A DNA stretch of 20,017 bases. Source: a virus. The DNA lies in the IMG/VR virus record IMGVR_UViG_3300017971_000882, positions 1 through 20,017 of that record. One strand, written 5' to 3'. Below, piece by piece: positions 7,361 through 15,199 of the stretch. Positions within the stretch are counted from its first letter, which is position 1; every line of letters begins with the position of its first letter. The position numbers and the translations under genes are program-made. Below the pieces are notes generated by a model. The model saw nothing but the letters and a program-made list of their open reading frames with translations, was not told the DNA's origin and searched no databases.

Positions 7361-8754
7361 GCGTTAAGCCCATCATCAAAAGTAACTACCGTTTGCTTCA
7401 TTTGCTGCTTCAAAGTCTTGCTAATATCTGCAGCAACACCCTCAGCATCTGTTGCCTGGGTTACAACCTCAACTTTATCAATTTGCACGGTGCGATTGCC
7501 ACCATTGCTTGTGTTGTTTGCAATGCTTTGCGAGGTTGATGCACCTAAAGGGCTATTAGCAGCCTCTGCCAAAAGCTGCTTACCAAGTAACTGGCCTGCC
7601 TCGTATTTTCCAGTGAAAAATCCTTTTAAGGATTCCCAGCCGTCTTTGATTTTATCTATGCCACCAAATACACGGGAAACCATGCCATCAATAACTTGGC
7701 CAACCATTTCGCTAAAATCACGCCAATCACCCAAAGCACGGCCAAGCAGCGAATCATTGCCGGCACGCCAGTTTTCTAAATCATCGAGAAATAAGCCAAT
7801 TGCAGCGCCTGCAGCAGCGATTGCAGCAGCAACCAATATAAACGGTGCAGCAGCGGCCAAAGTAGCAGCAGCAGCCTTTAGCATGGCTGGGAGGTATAAG
7901 GTTGTTATCACCGATGCAATCGTGCCAAAAAAGCCAATCATTAGAGTTTCATGCTCGTTCATAAAAACCATAATGTCGGTTATTGAATCCAAGAAAGCAG
8001 TTAGTGCCGGCAAAGCAGCGGTTATCAATCGCCTGCCAAGGGTTCCAAATATTTGCCCTGTATCACCCAGGCTATCATTGAAGTCGGCCGATGCTTCTGC
8101 TTGGGCCTTGGTAACAACACCAAGGCGCTCTTGGCGCTGAATCATTAACTCAACCTCACGCCGCCCCATTTTAAGCATTCGTATGGTTGCATCATCCAAA
8201 CCAAGCTGCTGGCCAAGCGTAGCAGCCTCAGAATCATTTAAACTTGCGAACCTATCCGCAAGCTCAGGTAATACCGAAAACGCGTCACGGGCCTTGCCTG
8301 CAGCGTCAATTGCAGATATGCCAAACAAGTTAAGGAAAGGCAGTAATGAGCCCTCGCCAGTTAAGGCAATTTCATTAAGGCCTGAATTTAAGCTTTCTAT
8401 TGTGCTAAGCATTTCAGCGGCACTGCCACCGGCACGCATGTTGGCTTGCTGCCAAGCATTTATGCTGGAAACATTCTTACCCCACAAATCTGCATACTTG
8501 CCAAGCTGGTCAACTTGCTGTGTAAGCTGTAAAGCTTTATTGGCAGCAGTAACAAGACCAAGTGCCGTTGCAACACCTGCAGCGGCCTTTATGGTTTTGC
8601 CAAATGATTTGTTAGCTTCCTCAGATTGCTTGGTTGTTTCCTCCAAGCCATCAGCAGCGCCATCGGCTGCCTTTTCAACGTCATCAAGGCCCTTTGCGGC
8701 CTTGTCTGCATCCGATTCAAATAGGATGAAAAATGTTTCTAATAAACTTGCCAC
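7357..8754 (-). CDS. Tape measure protein
   Basis: The protein has 465 residues and starts with GTG at 8754, 7 bases after the end of the frameshifted chaperone; only a weak AGAG lies upstream. It is Ala-rich and largely helical: residues 15-50 form an acidic coiled-coil-like segment, 50-130 an Ala-rich helical region, and 270-322 a strongly hydrophobic stretch (FFGTIASVITTLYLPAM through AAAIAAAGAAIGLFL) followed by DDLENW, typical of tape measures. It scaffolds tube polymerisation and is ejected with the DNA; the hydrophobic part may enter the host membrane. At about 1.5 angstrom per residue (general rule), the tail would be about 70 nm long. At 465 residues it is short for the family. The opposite strand is open over long stretches here, an effect of GCN-rich codons. 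Confidence 0.9.
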   Translation of the reverse strand: MASLLETFFILFESDADKAAKGLDDVEKAADGAADGLEETTKQSEEANKSFGKTIKAAAGVATALGLVTAANKALQLTQQVDQLGKYADLWGKNVSSINAWQQANMRAGGSAAEMLSTIESLNSGLNEIALTGEGSLLPFLNLFGISAIDAAGKARDAFSVLPELADRFASLNDSEAATLGQQLGLDDATIRMLKMGRREVELMIQRQERLGVVTKAQAEASADFNDSLGDTGQIFGTLGRRLITAALPALTAFLDSITDIMVFMNEHETLMIGFFGTIASVITTLYLPAMLKAAAATLAAAAPFILVAAAIAAAGAAIGLFLDDLENWRAGNDSLLGRALGDWRDFSEMVGQVIDGMVSRVFGGIDKIKDGWESLKGFFTGKYEAGQLLGKQLLAEAANSPLGASTSQSIANNTSNGGNRTVQIDKVEVVTQATDAEGVAADISKTLKQQMKQTVVTFDDGLNA

Positions 8755-8761
8755 GGCAAAG

Positions 8762-9315
8762 TCACTCTTGTTGTGATTCTTTAATAGCTAACCATTCATT
8801 GTAACGATTGGTAACTACAACTTCCCACAAATCAAACGCCTGTTCTAAGGTGTATCTTTCTTCGAGTTCCCAGAGCTTTGCTTGCCCTGAGCTGATGATT
8901 GCTCCAACAAATCCGTCAATGTTTTTGTAATCAACGCTTGACCCTGTTGGATTAAACCCTCGAAGAAAGTCGAGGCTTTGCCGTCTTGAAAAAAAGAGCA
9001 ATTATAAGTAATTGATGCTTTCTCAAGTCTAGCTAGTGTTTCCCAATCCCCTGCATGGTTATCGATAAGTGCGTCTGCATCTAGATTGACCGGCCCGTTA
9101 GAAGTTTCAACGGCCACAAAGCGCATCATCTTTTTCATGATTACTTCGTTTTTACCATAATCGCCAAGCTTTGGTAGGCCTGACATTGGGTATTGGCTAA
9201 CAATCTCACGGCCTGCAATGGCTGGGTATTTGCCAAGATAGAACGTTTTAGAGCCGCCATCAGGCAGCTCAATTTCGATTTCTTTAGGTTGTAGTAATTT
9301 AGGCGCTGTACTCAT
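8762..9315 (-). CDS. Tail assembly chaperone, -1 frameshift long form (gpGT-like)
   Basis: Reading starts at 9315 in the short chaperone frame. It slips back one base at 8989-8995 after Phe109 and continues in the -1 frame with SRRQSLDFLRGFNPTG to the stop ending at 8762, giving about 184 residues. The -1 extension of 75 residues is acidic/aromatic (LWELEERYTLEQAFDLWEVV) with no ribosome binding site or ATG of its own. This is the arrangement of lambda G/GT and of most long-tailed phages, where the long form binds the tape measure and the short form recruits tube subunits. The location between tube and tape measure is diagnostic. The product is inferred from a heptamer in the correct frame plus a stem-loop, not proven. 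Confidence 0.82.
8845..9315 (-). CDS. Tail assembly chaperone, short form (gpG-like)
   Basis: The unshifted product has 156 residues, starting at ATG 9315, 5 bases after the tube gene; the ribosome binding site is weak, so coupling to the tube gene is likely. It begins MSTAPKLLQPKEIEIELPDG, then FYLGKYPAIAGREIVSQYPM, a layout I associate with the tail chaperones of DUF3277-tube phages. The C-terminal part after Phe109 is low-complexity (Gln/Ser/Lys-rich, ending SSGNSKKDTP), suggesting little pressure on structure beyond the slip point, as in other G-type proteins. It is not part of the virion in studied relatives; it acts in the cytoplasm during tail assembly. Confidence 0.82.
   Translation of the reverse strand: MSTAPKLLQPKEIEIELPDGGSKTFYLGKYPAIAGREIVSQYPMSGLPKLGDYGKNEVIMKKMMRFVAVETSNGPVNLDADALIDNHAGDWETLARLEKASITYNCSFFQDGKASTFFEGLIQQGQALITKTLTDLLEQSSAQGKQSSGNSKKDTP
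8958..8975 (-). promoter_or_regulatory. Stem-loop downstream of the slippery site
   Basis: In the mRNA sense the sequence is CCUCGA-CUUUCU-UCGAGG, a perfect 6-bp stem with a 6-base loop, starting 13 bases after the heptamer. A short GGC-AAA-GCC hairpin is possible just before it. A downstream structure is a standard frameshift stimulator, though the spacer is longer than the usual 5-9 bases. Confidence 0.55.
8989..8995 (-). promoter_or_regulatory. Slippery heptamer T TTT TTT for -1 ribosomal frameshift
   Basis: Seven T residues on the coding strand are read in frame 0 as TC(T TTT TTT) CAA, i.e. Ser-Phe-Phe-Gln, an exact X XXY YYZ heptamer. A one-base backward slip leads directly into the 75-codon open -1 frame. 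The -1 frame has no other plausible start, and both frames are open across the site. Confidence 0.8.
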
Positions 9316-9320
9316 AGTGA

Positions 9321-9770
9321 TTAATCAAACCCCACTTTATTTTCAAATGCGAATTGGAAAGTTTTAGTGCCTTTACGGCCACCCTGTTGCGCACCTGTTG
9401 ACGGTGTCGCTTGAATCATTTTGCCGTTGGTATAAATAACCGGCTCCTCACCAGGCGCAACCTTTGTGCCAGTGATTGTGTCAAGCACTGCACGCTTACC
9501 CTTACCAACACGGTTGGCCTCTGCCAGTATTGATAAGTTACGGTCATTTGCGCCACCTGGTATGACAGCAATTGTCATAAGGATTGCATTAGGTGTTGAC
9601 CAAGTTACCAAGTCACCGTTAAGGCCCATGGCATGGTCGCCAACTTGCAGCGGTTCAAATGCGATTGCATCTACATCGTCGGCAAACTCATCAATCTCGA
9701 TGCCAACGGTTGGAAAGGTTTCTGAGGCCACAAGGATTACGCTTGTGCCAAATGCTGAAATATCACCCAT
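9321..9770 (-). CDS. Tail tube protein (DUF3277)
   Basis: The protein has 149 residues, with ATG 9770 preceded by AAGGAGG at 9 bases, one of the strongest ribosome binding sites in the window, as expected for an abundant protein. The sequence MGDISAFGTSVILVAS.TFP.G..IDEFADDVDAI, LVTWSTPNAILMTIAVIPG and the ending KTFQFAFENKVGFD fit DUF3277, the tube family paired with DUF3383 sheaths. About 150 residues is the normal length. Hexameric rings stack inside the sheath, and DNA passes through the lumen. It follows the sheath gene after 12 bases. Confidence 0.92.
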   Translation of the reverse strand: MGDISAFGTSVILVASETFPTVGIEIDEFADDVDAIAFEPLQVGDHAMGLNGDLVTWSTPNAILMTIAVIPGGANDRNLSILAEANRVGKGKRAVLDTITGTKVAPGEEPVIYTNGKMIQATPSTGAQQGGRKGTKTFQFAFENKVGFD

Positions 9771-9782
9771 TGCTGAGCCTCC

Positions 9783-11318
9783 TTATACTAACGAATGTTC
9801 GCCATCGACTTTGCGAATGGCGTCTGCTTTTGCGTAAACTAATGTGTAAACAATTTTGTACTCTGTTACACCGTTATTTTCAAAATCAACAACCGAGGCG
9901 CTTAAGTAATAACCTTGGTCTTGAACTTGGTACCAAGCATCCTCAACACCGGTAATGGTGGTGATTTGCTCTTTTTGTGCCGGCGTAAGCTCTTTGCCAA
10001 CACTTATTGCACCGTTATTTAATGCCTCAGCAACAACGCCCTCGCGTAAAGTGGTTACAGCCTGGGCCGCACCTGATGGCGTTGCAGCAATTGCGCTTGC
10101 AGTAAGCAGCAAATTCATAAGGTCAGAACCTGCAGCATCTTTTAGCCACATTTCATTGGCATAGATATTGGTGTTAACTGGGTCGGTACCGAACACGCCT
10201 TGCAAGTAACCACGCTGGTAAAACGCAAGGTTTGTGCCGGCTGTTTGGGTCACTCCATAATAGTTAACACGAATTGCATCAAGAGCGTTAGAAGTAAGCG
10301 TATCACTGACCTTGGCCGAAAGGCCGTTAAACATTTGAAACATGTAATTCTGAACTGAGCGGCGTGCACTGTAATCAGTTGCAGCCAATACAATCATATC
10401 TGCCATTTCATCGTATTGGTCGGTTTCAGTGTCAGAGATAATAATTAACGAGGTGCCAGCATTATCTTTCACAGTATCTTGTAAAGTTGCAGCATCAGCC
10501 TGCAGTACACCAACACAATAAATGAACTTAATATTTAGGCCGGCAATATAAGCTGAAATAGCCTGCTTCTGTGCATCAGAAACAGCATCCATAAACAGGA
10601 ATGAACCAAAGTTGTCACTGGCATCAACAGAGGCTTGCACAGTCTCAGAGGCTGTAAGGCCATCATCGCCATCGGAAAATATAGCGTCATTAGCTGTTGC
10701 AAGACCGGTATTCACCCAACCAATAAGAGGCAAAATGTTTGTTCCTGTCTGGCCGGCTGCACTGTTTATAACAGCATCAGCAGCAGTGCCACCAGTAAGA
10801 TTAAATGAGCCACGGACAGCATCATAAGTGACAGTCGCACCAGTAAAGTTACCGTCTACATCAGCAGCCTGTACAGCAGCCTGAATTGTGCCAGCTACTG
10901 TTGCAAGATCACCATCACCGCTAAAATCGCACGGGCCAACCTCAGCTGTTACAGTTCCCATCGTCAAAAAGAAATGGCCGTCAGTAACAGCTTGGAAGCT
11001 TGCAAGCACCTTTTGAGCAGTATCACCAATGATTGATGGCGCAACCGCTGCAGCATTCCACCGGGCAAACGTTAATTTCTGGGCCTTTTTATTATTTTTG
11101 CTGATAAAGCCAAAGTAAAAAGCTGCTCGCTTGTACTCTTGGCTGTCGGTGCCAAAGTATGCACCAACGTCATCGGCGCTGGTAAAATCAATAAGCGAGT
11201 TAGTGGGCACTAACACGTTCTTGGTGAAAATACGGCCAATCAGGTCACGGCGAGGCACAATGGCCGCACCAATTACCCGGCTAACGATATCGACATATTT
11301 TTTAAATGAAATTGCCAT
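9783..11318 (-). CDS. Contractile tail sheath protein (DUF3383)
   Basis: The protein has 511 residues, with ATG 11318 and AGGA about 9 bases upstream. DUF3383 features: N-terminal ISFKKYVDIVSRVIGAA, then NVLVPTNSLIDFTSADDVGAYFG (residues about 34-56), FGFISKNNKKAQKLTFARWN, a variable surface domain (about 110-230) with PCDFSGDGDLATVAGTIQAA, and a conserved core with KFIYCVGVLQADAATLQDTV, MADMIVLAATDYSARRSVQNYMFQ and a C-terminal strand region. The sheath shortens around the tube to drive the spike through the envelope. Its presence defines the virus as a myovirus. The tube gene follows immediately. Confidence 0.94.
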   Translation of the reverse strand: MAISFKKYVDIVSRVIGAAIVPRRDLIGRIFTKNVLVPTNSLIDFTSADDVGAYFGTDSQEYKRAAFYFGFISKNNKKAQKLTFARWNAAAVAPSIIGDTAQKVLASFQAVTDGHFFLTMGTVTAEVGPCDFSGDGDLATVAGTIQAAVQAADVDGNFTGATVTYDAVRGSFNLTGGTAADAVINSAAGQTGTNILPLIGWVNTGLATANDAIFSDGDDGLTASETVQASVDASDNFGSFLFMDAVSDAQKQAISAYIAGLNIKFIYCVGVLQADAATLQDTVKDNAGTSLIIISDTETDQYDEMADMIVLAATDYSARRSVQNYMFQMFNGLSAKVSDTLTSNALDAIRVNYYGVTQTAGTNLAFYQRGYLQGVFGTDPVNTNIYANEMWLKDAAGSDLMNLLLTASAIAATPSGAAQAVTTLREGVVAEALNNGAISVGKELTPAQKEQITTITGVEDAWYQVQDQGYYLSASVVDFENNGVTEYKIVYTLVYAKADAIRKVDGEHSLV

Positions 11319-11320
11319 GT

Positions 11321-11860
11321 TTATATCCTGTCAGTGTTGCTTTCAAATTCAGTTACTTTAGGTGTTTTGCTAATAGTAGCCTTTTGATAGCTAATAGTGA
11401 AATCAAATGACGGCTCCTGTTCAAAGCGGTCACTCTCGTTTTTAAAGAAAGGCTGCCTGATATCCAGTATGCGGATAATATTAAGCCCCTGTTCTTTAAG
11501 CTGTAGCCGCACCGATTTTGTGTTTAGGTAGGAAGAAACCTCCTCAACAATATCAAATGCGGTAGGCAAGCTGGTGTCGGCTGGGTCTTCGTCTGCCTCA
11601 CTGCTTACCTGGAAAGTGGTTTCAATTACGCGGCTTTCGCTGGTGTCAAAATCATCATCAGCCTCGTTGTATTCATCTTTACGGCTTTGCCAGCCATACC
11701 GGTGGTTGGTTAGCTTAAAGCAGTACAATGCAGGGCCAACAATGGCCCCTTGCTGCCTTGGCTGGTATGCGCGTTTGTATTTAACGTCAGTGAGGCCAGC
11801 CGCTGTAAGCGCCTCCTCAAAGGTGGTTTTTAGGATTGCCCAAATATCATTTTCAGTCAT
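11321..11860 (-). CDS. Tail terminator / neck protein (gp12-like, LIC_12616 type)
   Basis: ATG 11860 is chosen over a TTG four codons upstream because GAGGTG lies 6 bases before it, giving 179 residues and an 8-base overlap with the previous gene. The protein starts MTENDIWAILKTTFEEALTA, then RAYQPRQQGAIVGPALYCFKL, with a beta-rich middle (ESRVIETTFQVS) and IRQPFFKNESDRFEQEPSFDFTISYQ near the end. This matches my recollection of the phage neck terminator family next to DUF3383 sheath genes. Terminators cap the tube and sheath at the head-proximal end. It sits immediately before the sheath gene, the standard place. The family call is moderate. Confidence 0.7.
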   Translation of the reverse strand: MTENDIWAILKTTFEEALTAAGLTDVKYKRAYQPRQQGAIVGPALYCFKLTNHRYGWQSRKDEYNEADDDFDTSESRVIETTFQVSSEADEDPADTSLPTAFDIVEEVSSYLNTKSVRLQLKEQGLNIIRILDIRQPFFKNESDRFEQEPSFDFTISYQKATISKTPKVTEFESNTDRI

Positions 11861-12218
11861 TTGGCACCTCAACCATTAATACACCCGTCCAGCCATCGAC
11901 AGGCTTCCAGCCGCCCTCAGTTTCCAGCTTTAAGGTTTTGCCGGTATACGTTATGCGGTCGCCTGAATTGGTGCGGCTTAAGCCCTGTACGTCTTGCGAG
12001 GTAAAGAGCATGTAATAAACCTTTTTATAATCGAGTCCCATCTTCTCAAATAGGGTGCGCGGTACAGCTTGAAAGCTGCCATAAATTGGGGTTGGTGATG
12101 CGTATTGGTCAATTTCGGTTCCAACGTCATTGGTGATTTTGCCGACCCACTTATGCAATTGGCCCTCTTGCCCTGGAATTATTGTTAAGGCTTGGTTTAA
12201 AAGGTTGTTTAAAATCAT
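11853..12218 (-). CDS. Neck / head-tail joining protein
   Basis: The protein has 121 residues; its ATG overlaps the upstream gene's stop as ATGA (12215-12218). Features are ILNNLLNQALTIIPGQEGQL, a Tyr-rich middle (YASPTPIYGSFQAVPRTLFE), then YYMLFTSQDVQGLSRTNSGD and a strand-rich end with GWTGVLMVEV. The pattern of a short beta-barrel with 'SGDRITYTGKTLKLE' resembles head-tail stopper or connector folds. I recall close homologues in DUF2184/DUF3383-type phages annotated as collar or head-tail joining proteins. It lies in the neck gene block between two completion proteins. Precise ring position is not decidable here. Confidence 0.6.
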   Translation of the reverse strand: MILNNLLNQALTIIPGQEGQLHKWVGKITNDVGTEIDQYASPTPIYGSFQAVPRTLFEKMGLDYKKVYYMLFTSQDVQGLSRTNSGDRITYTGKTLKLETEGGWKPVDGWTGVLMVEVPND

Positions 12219-12682
12219 GCGTCCACCTGATGGGTTACTGATTGCAACAACAAGCCGGTTTCAACTAATGGCTTGGAATCGCCTTTGCGATCAATAGTTG
12301 CTTGCTTTAATGGCGGTGATGATATTTGCGTTATTTTTGCCGCTATATCGCCCTCAACTATGAAGCCTAGTTTATCAAGAGCTTCGGCGCTTGTCGCATT
12401 GCCAAGCATTACTGGCTTAAATATCTCACGGGCCGCTTTACGCCATGCACCGGCTTGCTCAATGGCCGTGGTGCGCATGAAAGAGCGCGGTGGGATATTG
12501 TTTTTAGGTGAGCCAAACTCATGGATGGCAGCAACATATGCAACAGGAACTGCAGGCCCTTTCTGTCCTTTCTTTTTTGGGTATTTAGTATCAAAAAAGC
12601 CGACTTTCATGGTCGGCATATTACCCAAAGTATTTCTCAGTTTATCGTAACCAGTGCCCTTTTTGCGTATGACCTTTGGCAT
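12215..12682 (-). CDS. Tail completion / neck protein, HK97 gp10-like
   Basis: The frame is open upstream to 12820, but the correct start is ATG 12682, which overlaps the stop of the DUF4054 gene as TAATG. The upstream extension lies entirely inside that gene. The resulting 155-residue protein is basic at its start (MPKVIRKKGTGYDKL). It contains the hallmark VAYVAAIHEFGSPKNNIPPRSFMRTT, where HEFG plus IPPRxFxR is the signature of HK97 gp10-like and Mu virion-morphogenesis proteins. The C-terminal part with TIDRKGDSKPLVETGLLLQSVTHQVD also fits. These proteins form the neck ring joining head and tail. Confidence 0.8.
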   Translation of the reverse strand: MPKVIRKKGTGYDKLRNTLGNMPTMKVGFFDTKYPKKKGQKGPAVPVAYVAAIHEFGSPKNNIPPRSFMRTTAIEQAGAWRKAAREIFKPVMLGNATSAEALDKLGFIVEGDIAAKITQISSPPLKQATIDRKGDSKPLVETGLLLQSVTHQVDA

Positions 12683-13152
12683 TAGCCATTCCCAAAGCCA
12701 CCGCCAACACGCCTGAAACCACGGCGCTCTGGTAAGCCGCCGATATATAAACCGCCAACAGCTTTTGCAGAAAGTAAAGCCAGTGCCATTTGGCCAAAAG
12801 GCGTTTGAGATAACCACCAAGAAAACTTGCTTTTATCGCTGCCTGGTGGAACCTGTACGGTCACAGAAACTTTATCAATGGTTGCTGATGAGATAACGCC
12901 GGCTTGTGCTGCTGGGTTATTGCCAGCAACGCCATTTGCAGCGTTTTCAAGTTGAATTACATGTGCGGTGACATATAGCAACGCATTCTCACGGCATGCA
13001 CCACTAAGGTGGCCGCAATCAACATCGGATACAAAACAAGTTGCTATATCCCAACGGAGTTGGATGTAGTCGTTTGAATAAACGTTAGGACAACCAAAAA
13101 CCGGGAACATTTCCCGGAATTTGGCTGGGTCTAGTGTGATTATGGTAGCCAT
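12682..13152 (-). CDS. Head-tail adaptor protein (DUF4054)
   Basis: The protein has 156 residues; its ATG overlaps the upstream stop as TAATG (13150-13154). The DUF4054 pattern is clear: residues 8-23 DPAKFREMFPVFGCPN with Tyr/Asp following, AIATC..V-like 'RWDIATCFV', a CRENALLYVTAHVIQLEN helix, and the C-terminal SWWLSQTPFGQMALALLSAKAVGG ending in an RRGFRRVGGGFG tail. The family corresponds functionally to the gp6/gp15-like adaptor docking on the portal. The extended Gly/Arg-rich end is typical. It is placed first in the neck gene block after the head genes. Confidence 0.88.
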   Translation of the reverse strand: MATIITLDPAKFREMFPVFGCPNVYSNDYIQLRWDIATCFVSDVDCGHLSGACRENALLYVTAHVIQLENAANGVAGNNPAAQAGVISSATIDKVSVTVQVPPGSDKSKFSWWLSQTPFGQMALALLSAKAVGGLYIGGLPERRGFRRVGGGFGNG

Positions 13153-13538
13153 TAAACAGCTACGTCCTCACCAGTTTTTGGTGCTTCCTTACCCTCTGCC
13201 TCGTAATCACCAGGCGTAACCGGACGCGATGGGTCATCTTGGTTTAGGTCAGATACCGCTTTCTCAGAACTGCGAGGATTTTGCTTAAGCATTTTCACGA
13301 AACCATTTTTTTCGTGAACTTGATAGCCCTTAATCTCTTTCAAGATTGCATAATCTTCTTCGCTGATTTCTGTGATAACACCGTGAGGCGTAATCAAGTT
13401 TTTATTGGCAACATTATGGCCGCCGTTGATGTTGATAACTTTTTCCACGGTTGGCACCTTGGCATTATCAACGTTTAAAAACGTGCTATACGCTTGCGGT
13501 GATGCAAGCGTACACGCGATATAGACTTTCTTACCCAT
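13152..13538 (-). CDS. Conserved head-region protein of unknown function
   Basis: The protein has 128 residues, with ATG 13538 and AAGGGG about 8 bases upstream, 11 bases after the capsid gene. The first 85 residues look folded: GKKVYIACTLASPQAYSTFL, a VININGGHNVANKNLITPHGVITEIS segment and EEDYAILKEIKGYQVHEKNGFVK. The last about 40 residues are Asp/Glu/Pro-rich and probably disordered (DQDDPSRPVTPGDYEAEGKE-like composition). I recall proteins of this layout directly after DUF2184 capsid genes, but no experimentally known function. A minor capsid or head-vertex role is plausible from position only. Confidence 0.75.
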   Translation of the reverse strand: MGKKVYIACTLASPQAYSTFLNVDNAKVPTVEKVININGGHNVANKNLITPHGVITEISEEDYAILKEIKGYQVHEKNGFVKMLKQNPRSSEKAVSDLNQDDPSRPVTPGDYEAEGKEAPKTGEDVAV

Positions 13539-13549
13539 AATTTTACCCC

Positions 13550-14659
13550 TTATAGGTTGGTTTGACGGTAAACAGCAAATGGACGCTTACAAAGCGAGCC
13601 GGCGGTAGCGTTAGAGTAATCCTCAAGATACTCTTTAGCACGCTGCTCAACTCCTAAGCTTTGGAATTTGCTCGGAACAACCTGTACAAATGTACGGCGG
13701 TCATCAGTCGAGAATTCGCTGTCTGTGATTTCTGCGTAGTAATACGCAACGTTTTGGCCACCGTTAGCACCGTTCAATTCAGGAACTGAAACAATGCGAA
13801 GCTTCGGATAGTTCTCACGAATCCAATCCAAAACACTGTTGCCAAAATCTGATGTTACAGTCATGTAATCAACAACGTCAGAAGCCACAGCCATTACGAT
13901 ATTATCGTTGGTTGGGTCTACACGGTCATTAGACTGTACACGTAAGCCACGCAATCCAGCACGGATATCGGCTGTAATCTGCAAGAATGTTGCAGCAGCC
14001 CAGCCGCCTGTTGGAGCATTCACATAAGGCAACAACTGAGGGTCATTCAAGAAACCGTAAGTGCGGTTCGTGCCATCGTTGTAACCAAAGAAGCCAACGC
14101 GGTTACGTTGAATTTCAAGTGCCTCTGCAGCCGCATTACGCTTTTGGCCAGCAGAATCAATTTTAATGCGTGCAGCACGCTTGCTTTCAAGGATGCCTTC
14201 ACGCATACCTTCTTCAAAGCGAACAATGGTGCGGCGCTCAAAGTTGGTATTCCAGCTTGCAAGAGGAATATCGGTATAGTCGCCATACGGCTGAGTTTTA
14301 CCAATATACTCAAGAACACCTTGTACAATTTCTTCATCTTCCCAAGAGCCTTGGGTAGTGATACCAATAAGCGAATCAATGCGCTTTGGCGATGTAACAA
14401 TGTGAACAAAACCAGGTAGCCATTCTTGTAAGAACTGAACCGGCGTTGCAATGCTTGGCGTAGATAGCGAACTTACTAAGCCAGCATCTTCGGCATAACC
14501 AGCAGATTGCGCCATTTGCGCCAAATCAGCATGGTCAAACGCAATACCCATCTTTTCGAGGGCATCCATGGTTTGCATAGTGATTGATTTCTTGTCTTTA
14601 AATACAAGAGGTTTCATGCCCAAAGCTGAGCGGTTGAACGTTTCTTTTGCAGGTAACAT
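13550..14659 (-). CDS. Major capsid protein (DUF2184, HK97 fold)
   Basis: The protein has 369 residues, with ATG 14659 and AAGGAG at 14669-14674, 9-10 bases upstream and overlapping the previous stop. DUF2184 features: MDALEKMGIAFDHADLAQMA (residues about 30-50), the STPSIATPVQFLQEWLPGFVHIVTSPKRID segment, GSWEDEEIVQGVLEYIGKTQPYGDY, and the E-loop/spine region with NFERRTIVRFEEGMREGILE. A GFFGYNDGTNRTYGFLNDP motif and a C-terminal GVEQRAKEYLEDYSNATAGSLCKRPFAVYR complete it. It forms the icosahedral shell. The N-terminal about 45 residues may be removed by the DUF2213 protease, but no cleavage site can be assigned here. Confidence 0.94.
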   Translation of the reverse strand: MLPAKETFNRSALGMKPLVFKDKKSITMQTMDALEKMGIAFDHADLAQMAQSAGYAEDAGLVSSLSTPSIATPVQFLQEWLPGFVHIVTSPKRIDSLIGITTQGSWEDEEIVQGVLEYIGKTQPYGDYTDIPLASWNTNFERRTIVRFEEGMREGILESKRAARIKIDSAGQKRNAAAEALEIQRNRVGFFGYNDGTNRTYGFLNDPQLLPYVNAPTGGWAAATFLQITADIRAGLRGLRVQSNDRVDPTNDNIVMAVASDVVDYMTVTSDFGNSVLDWIRENYPKLRIVSVPELNGANGGQNVAYYYAEITDSEFSTDDRRTFVQVVPSKFQSLGVEQRAKEYLEDYSNATAGSLCKRPFAVYRQTNL

Positions 14660-14672
14660 ATTTATCCGCTCC

Positions 14673-15191
14673 TTAAGACGTTGGGTTTACGGCTTGCTGG
14701 TTGGTCAACTGGATAACAGCAAGGCCAGCGCCTGCAGTATCACAGCGCACAACTTGCGCACCTGGGATTTGAACTAATGGAGCTGCAATTATAGCGCCTG
14801 GAGCAAATGCAGTTAACTGGCCATCTGCTGCATAAGCAACTGAATCACCAACGTTAGCAGCATTCGTAAGTTCTACAAATACGGTGCCCATGGTTAAGAA
14901 ATCAGCATCTTCGCCGTTACGCAATTGCAACGTTGGGTCAAGAGTGCCAGTGTCTGGGCCTTGAGTAGCGTGCTGCTTAGGGCCAACCATGATGCCGGCA
15001 AAAACACCAGCGCCACCAGCTTCAACATCCAAATCTTGACCAGCTTTAACAGTAAAAGCGCGACCAAAAATGTTGTTAGCTGCATCACCAGAATCTAACG
15101 TGTAACGAAATGCACGAGTTGGGCCATCAAAAGCCAACTCACCTACGATGCCAGACGCTTGGTCTTGGCGAACTTCTGTTTGAAAAGTCAT
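14673..15191 (-). CDS. Capsid cement / decoration protein (Gp24-like)
   Basis: The protein has 172 residues, with ATG 15191 and AGGAG 12 bases upstream, 8 bases after the protease/scaffold gene. The series GIVGELAFDGPTRAFRYTLD, NNIFGRAFTVKAGQDLDVEA and GGAGVFAGIMVGPKQHATQG matches the 'structural cement protein Gp24' type annotation I recall next to DUF2184 capsid genes. It is mostly beta and Ala/Gly-rich, with no cysteine except one near the C-terminus. It is expected to sit on the outside of the expanded capsid and stabilise it. The position between scaffold and major capsid genes agrees with lambda gpD-type arrangements. Confidence 0.75.
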   Translation of the reverse strand: MTFQTEVRQDQASGIVGELAFDGPTRAFRYTLDSGDAANNIFGRAFTVKAGQDLDVEAGGAGVFAGIMVGPKQHATQGPDTGTLDPTLQLRNGEDADFLTMGTVFVELTNAANVGDSVAYAADGQLTAFAPGAIIAAPLVQIPGAQVVRCDTAGAGLAVIQLTNQQAVNPTS

Positions 15192-15199
15192 GGCTACGA

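Noticed and set aside
7418-8140. Long plus-strand open frame (240 codons) opposite the tape measure gene
   Set aside because: Antisense shadow created by Ala-rich (GCN) codons of the tape measure gene; the translation is Ala/Ser/Pro low-complexity and resembles no family.
8183-8776. Second plus-strand open frame (197 codons) opposite the tape measure gene
   Set aside because: Same codon-bias shadow; no ribosome binding site and Ala/Ser-rich composition.
12683-12820. Upstream extension of the HK97 gp10-like gene
   Set aside because: The added 46 residues lie inside the DUF4054 gene and are Trp/Arg-rich nonsense; the TAATG-coupled ATG at 12682 fits the neighbouring overlaps.
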